This document shows, one piece after another, positions 1-6,845 of a stretch of 11,793 bases of DNA. The translations under genes and the position numbers were made by a program. The notes beneath the pieces are model-generated. The model made no database searches and was not told the DNA's origin. It saw only the letters and a list, made by a program, of their open reading frames with translations. Each line of letters opens with the position of its first letter. Position 1 is the first letter of the stretch. Source of the stretch: Pseudomonadota bacterium (GTDB taxonomy: Bacteria; Pseudomonadota; Alphaproteobacteria; Micropepsales; Micropepsaceae); assembly GCA_021817355.1 (NCBI GenBank), contig JAKAVI010000177.1, positions 1-11,793 on the forward strand, read 5' to 3'.

Positions 1-96
1 TCCGATCTGGAAGATGAAGGCGCCGTCAGCGCAGAGAGCATTTTCGAGGAAGGTGTAGCCCCGGCTGAAGCGGCAGCCGAGGTGGATGAGGCCTAA
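1..96 (+). CDS. 3' end of an unidentified gene with an acidic tail (partial)
   Basis: Frame 1 is open from the window edge to a TAA at 94-96, giving 31 C-terminal residues. They are rich in Glu, Asp and Ala and end in EVDEA, a low-complexity acidic tail. Such tails occur in several unrelated families, so no function can be assigned. A strong intrinsic terminator follows about 40 bases later, which supports this as a real gene end. The reading frame is continuous but too short to say more. Confidence 0.6.
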   Translation, partial: SDLEDEGAVSAESIFEEGVAPAEAAAEVDEA

Positions 97-134
97 GCCC
101 TCACCGCCAGCGACGCTGTCTGACCCCTTAACGC

Positions 135-162
135 ACGGCCGGAGCACCCCTCCGGCCGTTTT
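135..162 (+). terminator. Rho-independent terminator of the upstream gene
   Basis: A perfect 10-bp GC-rich stem (135-144 pairing with 150-159; core CGGCCGGAG / CTCCGGCCG) encloses a 5-base loop and runs straight into a T4 tract (159-162). It lies 38 bases after the TAA of the partial gene and well before panB, so it probably separates the two transcription units. Confidence 0.85.
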
Positions 163-320
163 GCGTTTGGCGCAAGAGCCCAACCCTGCACGCAGCTCAC
201 CGCTCCCGCTCCCTCAATCGGCCCCTCGGCCTTTTCCTGACCTCGCCCTCACCGCGAGAGGTTTCGCACTTGCAACGGAAAGAAGTAAGCTCCTCCTCGC
301 TATTGTGCCGGAGAGCCCGC

Positions 321-1148
321 ATGTCCGCCGTTGTCACGACCAAGCGCGTTACCGTACCCGAAATTCGCGCCCGCAAGGGCAAGGCTCCGGTTGTCTGCCT
401 GACCTGCTATCACGCCCATACCGCGCGCCTGCTCGATGCCCATGTCGATCTGATGCTGGTTGGCGACAGTCTCGGCAATGTCATGCATGGACTGGAAAGC
501 ACCATTCCCGTCACCCTCGACATGATGATCACCGCTGCCAAGGCGGTCATGCGCGGCTCACAGCATGCCCTTGTGGTTGTGGACATGCCGTTCGGCAGCT
601 ATGAGGAATCCCCGCAGATCGCCTTTCGCAATGCGGTGACGGTGATGAAGGAGACAGGCTGTCAGGCGGTGAAAATGGAAGGCGGCACCCGCATCGCCGA
701 AACCGTGCATTACCTCAGTGAGCGCGGCATCCCGGTCATGGGTCATATCGGTCTCACCCCACAGATGTTCAACGTACTTGGCGGCTTCAAGACGCAAGGC
801 CGCACCGAAGCGGAATGGCCCGCGATCGAGGCCGATGCACGCGCCATTGACACCGCCGGCGCTTTCGCGGTGGTGCTCGAAGGCATGGCCGAGCCACTGG
901 CAGCCAAGATCACCACCGAAATCGCAATACCCACCATCGGCATCGGCGCCTCGGCGCAATGCGATGGGCAGATCCTTGTCATGGAAGACATGCTGGGCCT
1001 TAACCCCAACCCGCCCAAATTCGTCCGTCAGTATGCCAATCTCGGCCCGCAGATCGAGCACGCCGTCACGGCCTATGCAGAAGATGTCCGCGCCCGCCGT
1101 TTTCCCGGCGCAGAAAACATTTATGCCATGAAGCAGAAGACGGCCTAG
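321..1148 (+). CDS. panB: 3-methyl-2-oxobutanoate hydroxymethyltransferase
   Basis: Cytoplasmic enzyme that transfers a hydroxymethyl group from 5,10-methylene-tetrahydrofolate to 2-oxoisovalerate, giving ketopantoate, the first committed step of pantothenate and coenzyme A synthesis. The 275-residue product has the usual length. Family motifs are visible: VGDSLG near residues 47-52 with the metal-binding Asp49, VVDMPFGSY near 86-94 with Asp88, VKMEGG at 117-122 with Glu120, GHIGLTPQ at 141-148, and the catalytic Glu187 in LEGM. The ATG at 321 was chosen over upstream in-frame starts because GGAGAG (310-315) lies 5 bases before it and homology begins directly after it. It is monocistronic here; no panC follows. 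Its TAG lies in a CTAG shared with the convergent cysNC gene, so there is no room for a terminator between them. Confidence 0.96.
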   Translation: MSAVVTTKRVTVPEIRARKGKAPVVCLTCYHAHTARLLDAHVDLMLVGDSLGNVMHGLESTIPVTLDMMITAAKAVMRGSQHALVVVDMPFGSYEESPQIAFRNAVTVMKETGCQAVKMEGGTRIAETVHYLSERGIPVMGHIGLTPQMFNVLGGFKTQGRTEAEWPAIEADARAIDTAGAFAVVLEGMAEPLAAKITTEIAIPTIGIGASAQCDGQILVMEDMLGLNPNPPKFVRQYANLGPQIEHAVTAYAEDVRARRFPGAENIYAMKQKTA

Positions 1149-3058
1149 GCACTGAGCCGCCCCGCCATCTTCAGCGCCTCGACGATCCGATCCGCAGCCT
1201 CTTCGGGGCGAAGCTTCGTGGTGTCGATGACGATTTCGGCGGCAAGAGGCGGCTCGTAGGGGCTGTCAATGCCGGTGAAATTCTTCAGCTGTCCGGCACG
1301 GGCCTTGGCGTAAAGACCCTTGACATCGCGGGCCTCGGCAACCGCCAGAGGCGTGGCGACATGGATCTCGAAGAATTCTCCTTCCGCCAGCAGCGCCCGC
1401 GCCATGTCGCGTTCAGCGCGATACGGTGAGATGAAGGAGACCAGCACGATCAGGCCTGCATCGGCCATCAGCCTGGCGACCTCCCCCACGCGCCTGATAT
1501 TTTCCACGCGGTCGGCTTCGGTGAAGCCGAGGTCACGGTTAAGCCCGTGACGGACATTGTCGCCGTCCAGCAGATAGGTGTGCTTGCCTTCTGCCAGAAG
1601 CCGCTTTTCGACAAGATTGGCGATGGTCGATTTTCCCGCGCCTGATAGGCCGGTAAACCATAGTACTGCTGGCTTTTGTCCCTTGGCCTGAGCACGACTT
1701 TCGCGCGTGACATCCAGCGACTGCCAGTGAATGTTGTGGGCACGGCGCAGGGCAAAATGCAGCATGCCGGCACCGACCGTTGTATTGCGAATGCGATCGA
1801 TGAGGATAAAGCCACCGAGCGCGGGGATTTCCTCGTAGGGGTCAAAGGCGATGGGAGCATCGAGCGCGATATTGCAGACGGCGATCTCATTGAGGTCAAG
1901 TTCGCGCGCGGCCAGATGTTCGAGACTGTTGATGTTAATCCGGTATTTGATGTCCGTGATCGTCGCAGCCACCGTGCGGGTACCAAGCTTGAGCCAATAG
2001 GGCCGGCCCGCAATCAGCTTGTCCTCGGCCATCCACACGATCGTCGTCTCGAACTGGTCGGCTACTTCGGCTGGGCTTGCCGCCGCCGCAATCACATCAC
2101 CGCGCGAGCAGTCGATTTCATCGGCGAAGGTGAGCGTGACCGACTGGCCGGCGATAGCCTCGGCACGATCGCCATCAGCACTGACAATGCGCGCTACGGT
2201 GCTCGTCTTGCCGGAAGGAAGCACGCGCACTGCATCGCCGCTCCTCACCCTCCCGCTCGCGATTTGGCCGGCGAAGCCACGAAAATCGAGATTGGGCCTG
2301 TTCACCCATTGCACCGGCAGGCGGAAGGGCTTGTGCACCAGCCAGCTCTCATCGATCGGGACCGTCTCCAGGTGTTCGATCAGGCAGGGTCCGCGGTACC
2401 ACGGCATTTGTGCCGAAACCGCACTGACATTGTCCCCCTTGAGCCCGGACATCGGTATCGCAAGAACATCGCCAAGGCCGATACTGTCGGCGAACGCACG
2501 ATAGTCACCGACGATCTCCTCAAAACGGCTCTCTGAAAAGCCGACCAGATCCATCTTGTTGACGGCAAGGACGGCATGACGAATGCCCATGAGGCGCACA
2601 AGGAAGGAATGGCGCCGGGTCTGGGTGAGCACCCCCTTGCGCGCATCGATGAGGATGACCGCAAGGTCCGCCGTCGAGGCACCGGTGACCATGTTGCGCG
2701 TGTACTGCTCATGACCGGGCGTATCGGCGACAATGAACTTGCGCCTTTCGGTGGCAAAGAACCGGTAGGCCACGTCGATGGTGATGCCCTGCTCGCGCTC
2801 GGCCGCGAGCCCGTCGACCAGAAGCGCAAAATCAAGGTCGCCACCTTGGGTTCCCACCTTCTTGGAATCGCGTTCCAGTGCGGCCAGCTGATCATCAAAA
2901 ATAAGCTTGGAATCATAGAGAAGACGGCCAATCAGGGTAGACTTTCCGTCGTCAACCGATCCGCAGGTAATAAAGCGCAGCAGCGATTTGTGATGCTGGC
3001 GTTCCAGATAGGCTTCGATGTCCGCGTCGTTCGTGACAGTGGAGACGACCGCGCTCAT
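1145..3058 (-). CDS. cysNC: Bifunctional sulfate adenylyltransferase large subunit / APS kinase
   Basis: Fusion protein of 637 residues. The N-terminal part is the GTPase subunit of ATP sulfurylase (CysN), an EF-Tu-like domain with P-loop GSVDDGKS (33-40), DTPGH (112-116) and NKMD (167-170), followed by beta-barrel domains to about 440. From about 460 it becomes APS kinase (CysC), with P-loop GLSGAGKS (470-477), DGDN (498-501) and FISPYR (542-547), whose Ser544 matches the conserved active-site serine. With CysD it converts sulfate to APS, and the kinase half makes PAPS. Its ATG overlaps the cysD stop by one base (TGATG), implying translational coupling. Its TAG shares a CTAG with the panB stop. 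The fused form also occurs as rhizobial NodQ, but no nod genes are nearby, so a housekeeping sulfate-assimilation role is inferred. Confidence 0.96.
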   Translation of the reverse strand: MSAVVSTVTNDADIEAYLERQHHKSLLRFITCGSVDDGKSTLIGRLLYDSKLIFDDQLAALERDSKKVGTQGGDLDFALLVDGLAAEREQGITIDVAYRFFATERRKFIVADTPGHEQYTRNMVTGASTADLAVILIDARKGVLTQTRRHSFLVRLMGIRHAVLAVNKMDLVGFSESRFEEIVGDYRAFADSIGLGDVLAIPMSGLKGDNVSAVSAQMPWYRGPCLIEHLETVPIDESWLVHKPFRLPVQWVNRPNLDFRGFAGQIASGRVRSGDAVRVLPSGKTSTVARIVSADGDRAEAIAGQSVTLTFADEIDCSRGDVIAAAASPAEVADQFETTIVWMAEDKLIAGRPYWLKLGTRTVAATITDIKYRININSLEHLAARELDLNEIAVCNIALDAPIAFDPYEEIPALGGFILIDRIRNTTVGAGMLHFALRRAHNIHWQSLDVTRESRAQAKGQKPAVLWFTGLSGAGKSTIANLVEKRLLAEGKHTYLLDGDNVRHGLNRDLGFTEADRVENIRRVGEVARLMADAGLIVLVSFISPYRAERDMARALLAEGEFFEIHVATPLAVAEARDVKGLYAKARAGQLKNFTGIDSPYEPPLAAEIVIDTTKLRPEEAADRIVEALKMAGRLSA

Positions 3059-3966
3059 CAGAAATATCCTTCCTGCTTCTTTTTTTCCATTGAGGCAGAC
3101 TGGTCGCGATCAATGACACGGCCCTGTCGCTCGGAGGTCGTGGTCCGCAGCATCTCGCCCACGATCTGCGTGACGCTGGTCGCGCTGCTTTCCACCGCGC
3201 CGGTGAGCGGATAGCAGCCAAGCGTCCGGAAGCGGACTGTGCGCAGTTGGGGCACTTCACCAGGGGCCAGAGGCATACGGTCATCATCGACCATGATAAG
3301 CGCGCCATCACGTTCCACCACGGGGCGCGGCGCTGCAAAATAAAGTGGCACGATCGCGATCTTTTCGATGAGGATGTATTGCCAGATATCGAGCTCGGTC
3401 CAGTTGGAGAGCGGGAACACGCGGATGGACTCGCCCTTTGTCTTGCGGGAATTATATAGATTCCAGAGCTCCGGACGCTGGTTCTTGGGATCCCAGCGAT
3501 GGCCGGCAGCGCGGAAGGAAAAGATGCGCTCCTTGGCGCGGCTGGCTTCCTCATCGCGACGGGCGCCACCAAAGGCCGCATCAAACCCGTGCTTGTCGAG
3601 CGCCTGTTTGAGCCCTTGGGTCTTCATCACATCGGTGTGTACGGCTGAACCATGGGTAAAGGGATTGACGCCTGCTTTCAGGCCCTCCTCATTGACATGA
3701 ACGATGAGCTCGATCCCTGCCTGTCTCGCCACCTCTTCGCGCATCTCGTACATCGCCCTGAATTTCCAGGTAGTGTCGACATGCAGCAGGGGAAAGGGTA
3801 GCGCGGCGGGAAAAAAGGCCTTCCGCGCCAGGTGGAGCATCACTGCGGAGTCCTTGCCGATGGAATAGAGCATCACCGGTCGGTCGCACTCGGCGACAAC
3901 CTCGCGCATGATGTGGATACTCTCCGCTTCCAAGCGTTCCAGATGGCTGAGCGAAGGATGGGACAT
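3058..3966 (-). CDS. cysD: Sulfate adenylyltransferase small subunit (ATP sulfurylase catalytic subunit)
   Basis: Catalytic ATP pyrophosphatase-type subunit that adenylylates sulfate to APS, driven by GTP hydrolysis in CysN. The 302-residue product equals the E. coli CysD length. The start of homology ([17 protein letters not shown]) fixes the ATG at 3966, although the frame is open further upstream. The PP-loop SIGKDS is at 35-40, with HVDTTWKFR at 62-70, [16 protein letters not shown] near 132-147 and the family ending KKKQEGYF. No strong Shine-Dalgarno sequence precedes the ATG. The promoter candidate about 30 bases upstream would give a short leader. First gene of a cysD-cysNC pair; no cysH or transporter genes are in the window. 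Confidence 0.96.
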   Translation of the reverse strand: MSHPSLSHLERLEAESIHIMREVVAECDRPVMLYSIGKDSAVMLHLARKAFFPAALPFPLLHVDTTWKFRAMYEMREEVARQAGIELIVHVNEEGLKAGVNPFTHGSAVHTDVMKTQGLKQALDKHGFDAAFGGARRDEEASRAKERIFSFRAAGHRWDPKNQRPELWNLYNSRKTKGESIRVFPLSNWTELDIWQYILIEKIAIVPLYFAAPRPVVERDGALIMVDDDRMPLAPGEVPQLRTVRFRTLGCYPLTGAVESSATSVTQIVGEMLRTTTSERQGRVIDRDQSASMEKKKQEGYF

Positions 3967-3997
3967 GCTGATTGTACACTCACAAACCGGCGCGACG

Positions 3998-4024
3998 ATT
4001 ATATCACCAGCGCCATGCTGACAA
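3998..4024 (-). promoter_or_regulatory. Candidate sigma70-type promoter of cysD-cysNC
   Basis: On the minus strand TTGTCA (4024-4019) is followed after 15 bases by a perfect TATAAT (4003-3998). Transcription would begin near 3991, giving a leader of roughly 25 bases before the cysD ATG. The 15-base spacer is shorter than the preferred 17, which lowers certainty. It sits in the 105-base gap between the AI-2E-type gene and cysD, where a new transcription unit is expected. Confidence 0.5.
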
Positions 4025-4071
4025 TGGTCGATGCTTTGGGCCTTTCTACAGGAGATACGGCGCATAAAGGC

Positions 4072-5112
4072 TCACAAGCGCAGTTTTGCGATCCGCCATT
4101 TGCGCGGCGCAGGCCCTGCAAGCAATTCGGAAATCCACTCCAGGCCGTCCAGGTGGCGGCAGGCGATGGCAAGGGCCCCTGTCATGGGTACGGCGAGGAA
4201 CAGACCGGCAATGCCCCAGATCAGCCCCCAGAAGGTTAGGGAGAGGATGATCGCGAACGGGCTGAGATTAAGCGAGCGGCCAAGCAGGATGGTCGAAAGC
4301 ACATTGGTCAGCAGAAAATGGACCGCGCTCAACACAAGTGCGACGGCAACAGCGATGGCAGGATCCCCGAGCTGGGCAAGCGCGGCCAGTGCCGGCAAGA
4401 CAACGACGATCGCTCCAACGGTTGGAATATAAGTGACGAGGAACATCACCAGGGCCCAAAACCCGGCAAAGTCGATGTGCAGTAGCGCCAGCACCAGATA
4501 GGTGACACCACCCATCAGCACCGACAGGAAGGTGCAGACGCCGATATAGGACTGGATCTGGATGCCGACCGCGCGAATGACGTTCGCGGTTTCGCCCCGG
4601 GTCTGGGCATTGGCCTGTAGCCGCACGAGCTTGGCGGGCAGATGGGGCTGCTCGGCGAGGAGAAAGCCGACAAATATCGCGATCAGGATGATCTCGAACA
4701 CGGTGCTGCCGATCGAGGCCGCCATTTGCCCTACGACACCGGGAAGATTGTACTGCCGGATCAGCGTTGGTAGATCAACCACAGGCACGTAAGACCGAAA
4801 CGGGACCTTATGCCAGAGCGCCTGCAGCTTGCTGCTGTAGACCGGAACCTGGGTCGATATGGCCGCGGCCTCGTTACCGATCACGATGGCGACGAAGTAA
4901 AGCGCAATCCCGATCAGGGCAAAAGCCAGCGGCCAAGCCAGAAGCGCGGGCAGGCCCATATGCCGCAATTCCCGGGTGAGGGCATTCAGCACCGCCCACA
5001 GCATGAGGGCAAAGGCGAGCGGCACGAGCAGAGCGCGGCCGTAATAGAGCAGCGCCAAAACCACGGCGATGCTGACGAGCCAGCTGGCAAGACTTTGATC
5101 GTCGATCTTCAT
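4072..5112 (-). CDS. AI-2E / PerM-family membrane permease
   Basis: A 346-residue polytopic inner-membrane protein of the AI-2 exporter-like family (PF01594). Hydrophobic segments lie near 10-45, 55-79, 135-153, 187-212, 214-245, 252-275 and 284-318. Family hallmarks are the soluble stretch after the second helix pair, the IPTVGA motif near 229-234, the LLGRSLNLSP stretch near 276-285, and FWGLIWGIAGLFLAVP near 294-309. Members are proposed exporters of small molecules or ions; the substrate cannot be read from sequence. The ATG at 5112 is preferred because GGAG lies 4 bases before it; an in-frame start at 5157 would add 15 residues. It follows the holin-like gene by 66 bases on the same strand, so it is probably co-transcribed with it. 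Confidence 0.85.
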   Translation of the reverse strand: MKIDDQSLASWLVSIAVVLALLYYGRALLVPLAFALMLWAVLNALTRELRHMGLPALLAWPLAFALIGIALYFVAIVIGNEAAAISTQVPVYSSKLQALWHKVPFRSYVPVVDLPTLIRQYNLPGVVGQMAASIGSTVFEIILIAIFVGFLLAEQPHLPAKLVRLQANAQTRGETANVIRAVGIQIQSYIGVCTFLSVLMGGVTYLVLALLHIDFAGFWALVMFLVTYIPTVGAIVVVLPALAALAQLGDPAIAVAVALVLSAVHFLLTNVLSTILLGRSLNLSPFAIILSLTFWGLIWGIAGLFLAVPMTGALAIACRHLDGLEWISELLAGPAPRKWRIAKLRL

Positions 5113-5178
5113 CTCTCTCCGCGGCCAGTCCGACCGCGCCAGTATCGGACTCGCCACGCAAGGCGCAAGAGGGCGCCG

Positions 5179-5622
5179 TCATTTGCGCTTCAAAAAGGCA
5201 AAGATGGCCCGGCGTAGCCGTGGACTGTAGCCGAGCAGAATACCGGCACCGATGGCAGCCAACGTGACATTGCTCAGTTTGGAGCGCAGCAGGCTCTGGC
5301 CCTCCTGCCCGAGATTGCGTCCCAGCTGGAAGGCTTCGCCCAGCCGGCCAAGAAGATCGGCTTCGGCGGGAAACACGGCGCCAAGCAGGCTCGGCTTGGG
5401 TAGCACATAGACGAGCACCGCCATCAGAAAGGTGAAGACAACGGCAAAACCCGCAACGGCCAGCGCGGCAAGCCCGGCGCCCATCACCATGCGCATGTAG
5501 AAGAACAGGGCCAGGCAACCGAATGCGGTCGCTACCATCATGGCCGCACACGCGGCCGCGACCGCGGCCAGCGTGACCACGAGGCCGAACCCAGACCCGC
5601 TCCCCCCTCCGCGCCGCGTCAT
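5179..5622 (-). CDS. Small holin-like integral membrane protein
   Basis: A 147-residue protein starting with a basic, Gly/Ser-rich segment (1-12), then two long hydrophobic segments (about 13-41 and 46-73), a polar stretch (85-118) and a weakly hydrophobic tail (119-131) ending in basic residues (SPRLRR, FLKRK). This resembles the phage holin family / actinobacterial holin-X type proteins that sit beside DUF883 genes in many proteobacterial chromosomes. That placement is from general family knowledge, not a search. There is no sign of a phage context. Its ATG is 2 bases after the stop of the DUF883 gene (TGATCATG), so translational coupling is likely. Function unknown; a membrane-stress or envelope role is inference. 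Confidence 0.65.
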   Translation of the reverse strand: MTRRGGGSGSGFGLVVTLAAVAAACAAMMVATAFGCLALFFYMRMVMGAGLAALAVAGFAVVFTFLMAVLVYVLPKPSLLGAVFPAEADLLGRLGEAFQLGRNLGQEGQSLLRSKLSNVTLAAIGAGILLGYSPRLRRAIFAFLKRK

Positions 5623-5624
5623 GA

Positions 5625-5921
5625 TCAGCGGCGGCCGAACAGAATGCCGATCACAACACCCAGACCAAATGCGCCCCCGACCGTCGTCAGCGGATTGGCT
5701 TCAATGACCTTGGCCGCTTCATCAGAAAGCCGGCCAGCATCCTCGAACGCTTTTCCCGCCCGGCGGGTCACCTCATCCACAGCGTCGTTGGCGCGCCGCC
5801 GCACGAGTTCCTCGACGATCGAACCCATGCGGGCAAGATCATCCCGCAGGGTCTTGATCTCATCGGCGATCTTGCGGACACGCGCCTCGGCGTCACGCTG
5901 CACGTCGGACATGTCACTCAT
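5625..5921 (-). CDS. DUF883 / ElaB-YqjD-like tail-anchored protein
   Basis: A 98-residue protein with a long charged, probably coiled-coil helix (about 6-75) and a C-terminal membrane anchor (79-95, GGAFGLGVVIGILFGRR). This layout, with NPLTTVGGAFGLG before an anchor ending in Arg, is typical of the ElaB/YqjD/DUF883 group. E. coli members are inner-membrane, ribosome-associated, stationary-phase proteins. The ATG at 5921 was chosen because AGAGGG lies 4 bases before it; an in-frame GTG at 5945 would add 8 residues but lacks a good ribosome-binding site. First gene of the probable DUF883 / holin-like / AI-2E permease operon. It has a GGAAC-type promoter candidate and a Fnr-like dyad upstream. 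Confidence 0.8.
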   Translation of the reverse strand: MSDMSDVQRDAEARVRKIADEIKTLRDDLARMGSIVEELVRRRANDAVDEVTRRAGKAFEDAGRLSDEAAKVIEANPLTTVGGAFGLGVVIGILFGRR

Positions 5922-5961
5922 CACACCCTCTTGTTCCGTCCCCACCTATTGAAGCTTCGCA

Positions 5962-5995
5962 TTGATCTTCCTCTGGGAACGCTGAGGCAGATCAA
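5962..5995. promoter_or_regulatory. Dyad with Crp/Fnr-like half sites
   Basis: A 34-base imperfect palindrome has outer arms TTGATC / GATCAA and inner arms CCTC / GAGG, separated by a 2-base mismatch and a 10-base centre. The right part, CTGAGGCAGATCAA (5982-5995), differs by one base from the TTGA-N6-TCAA pattern of Fnr/FixK-type boxes; the left part (5962-5975) differs by two. It lies 41-74 bases upstream of the DUF883 ATG, inside the predicted leader, so it could be an operator or an RNA hairpin. No experimental support. Confidence 0.35.
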
Positions 5996-6016
5996 GCCTG
6001 GCGACCGCCGCAGGCA

Positions 6017-6043
6017 AAAGCGCCTGAGCCGGTCCAAAGTTCC
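6017..6043 (-). promoter_or_regulatory. Candidate EcfG/RpoE2-type stress promoter
   Basis: On the minus strand GGAAC (6043-6039) is followed after 16 bases by CGCTTT (6022-6017). Alphaproteobacterial general stress sigma factors (EcfG, RpoE2) recognise GGAAC followed 16-19 bases later by CGTT or TT. The -35 is perfect; the -10 has one mismatch to CGTT, but fits the looser GGAAC-N18-19-TT form. It would give a leader of about 90 bases for the DUF883 operon, whose gene types fit a stress regulon. Confidence 0.35.
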
Positions 6044-6117
6044 TTTACCAGCCAAGCATGTGCCCGATCTTGGCGCATAATTCCATAACCATCCTTAGAA
6101 CGGTGAGGTTAATGCTT

Positions 6118-6163
6118 CGCCTGCGGGAGGGGGGCTGCAGGCGCCGGACTTGCGGGCAGTCCG
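6118..6163. other. Two adjacent hairpins downstream of regA
   Basis: Back-to-back inverted repeats: a 7-bp stem CGCCTGC / GCAGGCG (6118-6124 with 6137-6143, 12-base loop) and a 6-bp stem CGGACT / AGTCCG (6145-6150 with 6158-6163, 7-base loop). Neither is followed by a T tract on either strand. They could be a processed 3' end, part of a small RNA, or chance pairing in GC-rich DNA. Confidence 0.3.
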
Positions 6164-6245
6164 TCTTGCCGCCTACGGGGTACCACTTTGTTGGCGTTAA
6201 AATTCTACTACAGGTTGTATCCCCTTGGCTCGGCGTCAGCGCTGT

Positions 6246-6262
6246 TGCCCCGAACCGGGGCA
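6246..6262 (-). terminator. Possible hairpin terminator after regA (no U tract)
   Basis: A perfect 7-bp stem TGCCCCG / CGGGGCA with a 3-base loop begins 47 bases past the regA stop on the minus strand. No T run follows it on that strand, so it is not a classical intrinsic terminator. It may act as an mRNA 3' stabiliser. Confidence 0.3.
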
Positions 6263-6308
6263 GAGGGGTACGCCGCCGCCAGTGCCGTAGCCGGCTTGCC
6301 CTGCCAGG

Positions 6309-6845
6309 CTATTTGACCTGCTGCTTCATCAACTTGCGGGCCAGGGTGCGCCGATGCATGCCAAGGCGGCGCGCCGTCTCCGAAATGTTGAACCCTGTCT
6401 CGGCCAAGGTGCGGTGAATATGTTCCCATTCCAAGGTCTTGATCGTACTTGGCCGGGCGTCCAGATCCACATTGGGATCTCCCTGGTCCCGCTGAAACGC
6501 AGCTTCGATGTCATCGGCATTCGAGGGCTTGGCCAGATAATAGCTGGCACCAAGTTTAATGGCCTCAATGGCGGTCGCGATGCTGGCATAGCCCGTCAAT
6601 ACGACAATCTTGGTATCGGCGCTGTTGGCTCGCAGCCAGCGGACACACTCCAGCCCCGAATGTCCCGCCAGCTTGAGATCTACCACCGCATTATCCGGTG
6701 TCCGCCGCTCCAGCAGTTCATGCAGCATACCAGGCTCGGGACAAACCTCGACGTCATAATTTCGCCGCACAAATGCCCGGCGCAGAGCCTGGGCAAAGTC
6801 AGCGTCATCTTCGACAATTACCAGTAGCGCCTTATCGGAGGTCAT
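6309..6845 (-). CDS. regA: RegA/ActR/PrrA-type redox response regulator
   Basis: A 178-residue regulator with an N-terminal receiver domain and a C-terminal Fis-type helix-turn-helix. Receiver residues are complete: acidic pocket Glu12-Asp13-Asp14, phospho-acceptor Asp56 (VVDLKLAG), Thr84 in VVLTGY and Lys106 in AKPS. The linker and HTH (NISETARRLGMHRRTLARKL, 153-172) match the RegA family closely. These proteins control oxidases, cytochromes and other redox functions in alphaproteobacteria. The ATG at 6845 is preferred to the one at 6854, because the latter has GAGG directly abutting it, while 6845 has that GAGG at 9 bases. The start overlaps the end of the damaged regB frame by 14 bases, typical of a coupled pair. 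Downstream of the cyo operon, so the oxidase genes are a plausible target. All key residues look intact even though the partner kinase is broken. Confidence 0.92.
   Translation of the reverse strand: MTSDKALLVIVEDDADFAQALRRAFVRRNYDVEVCPEPGMLHELLERRTPDNAVVDLKLAGHSGLECVRWLRANSADTKIVVLTGYASIATAIEAIKLGASYYLAKPSNADDIEAAFQRDQGDPNVDLDARPSTIKTLEWEHIHRTLAETGFNISETARRLGMHRRTLARKLMKQQVK

Larger units (their letters stand above)
5922..6308. other. Gene-free region between the DUF883 operon and regA
   Basis: No credible coding region is visible; a plus-strand open frame starting at 6058 runs antisense into regA and resembles nothing. The gap contains an upstream regulatory part for the leftward DUF883 operon (5962-6043) and a set of hairpins (6118-6163, 6246-6262) downstream of regA. 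I found no tRNA-like fold and no intrinsic terminator with a T tract. A small structured RNA is possible but unproven. Confidence 0.6.

Noticed and set aside
270..320. Upstream in-frame start for panB
   Set aside because: The extra 17 residues do not resemble the family and the ATG at 321 has a well-placed GGAGAG.
86..604. Long plus-strand open frame overlapping the start of panB
   Set aside because: Out of frame with panB, Pro/Arg-rich and without family resemblance; a by-product of GC-rich codon bias. Other long antisense frames across cysNC, cysD and cyoB are rejected for the same reason.
1145..3966. cysD-cysNC as nodulation genes nodP-nodQ
   Set aside because: Sequence alone cannot separate the two, and no nod gene, nod box or symbiotic context is present; housekeeping sulfate activation is the simpler reading.
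6058..6417. 119-residue plus-strand frame in the gap next to regA
   Set aside because: Runs antisense into regA, is Arg/Cys-rich with no recognisable domain, and has no ribosome-binding site that stands out.
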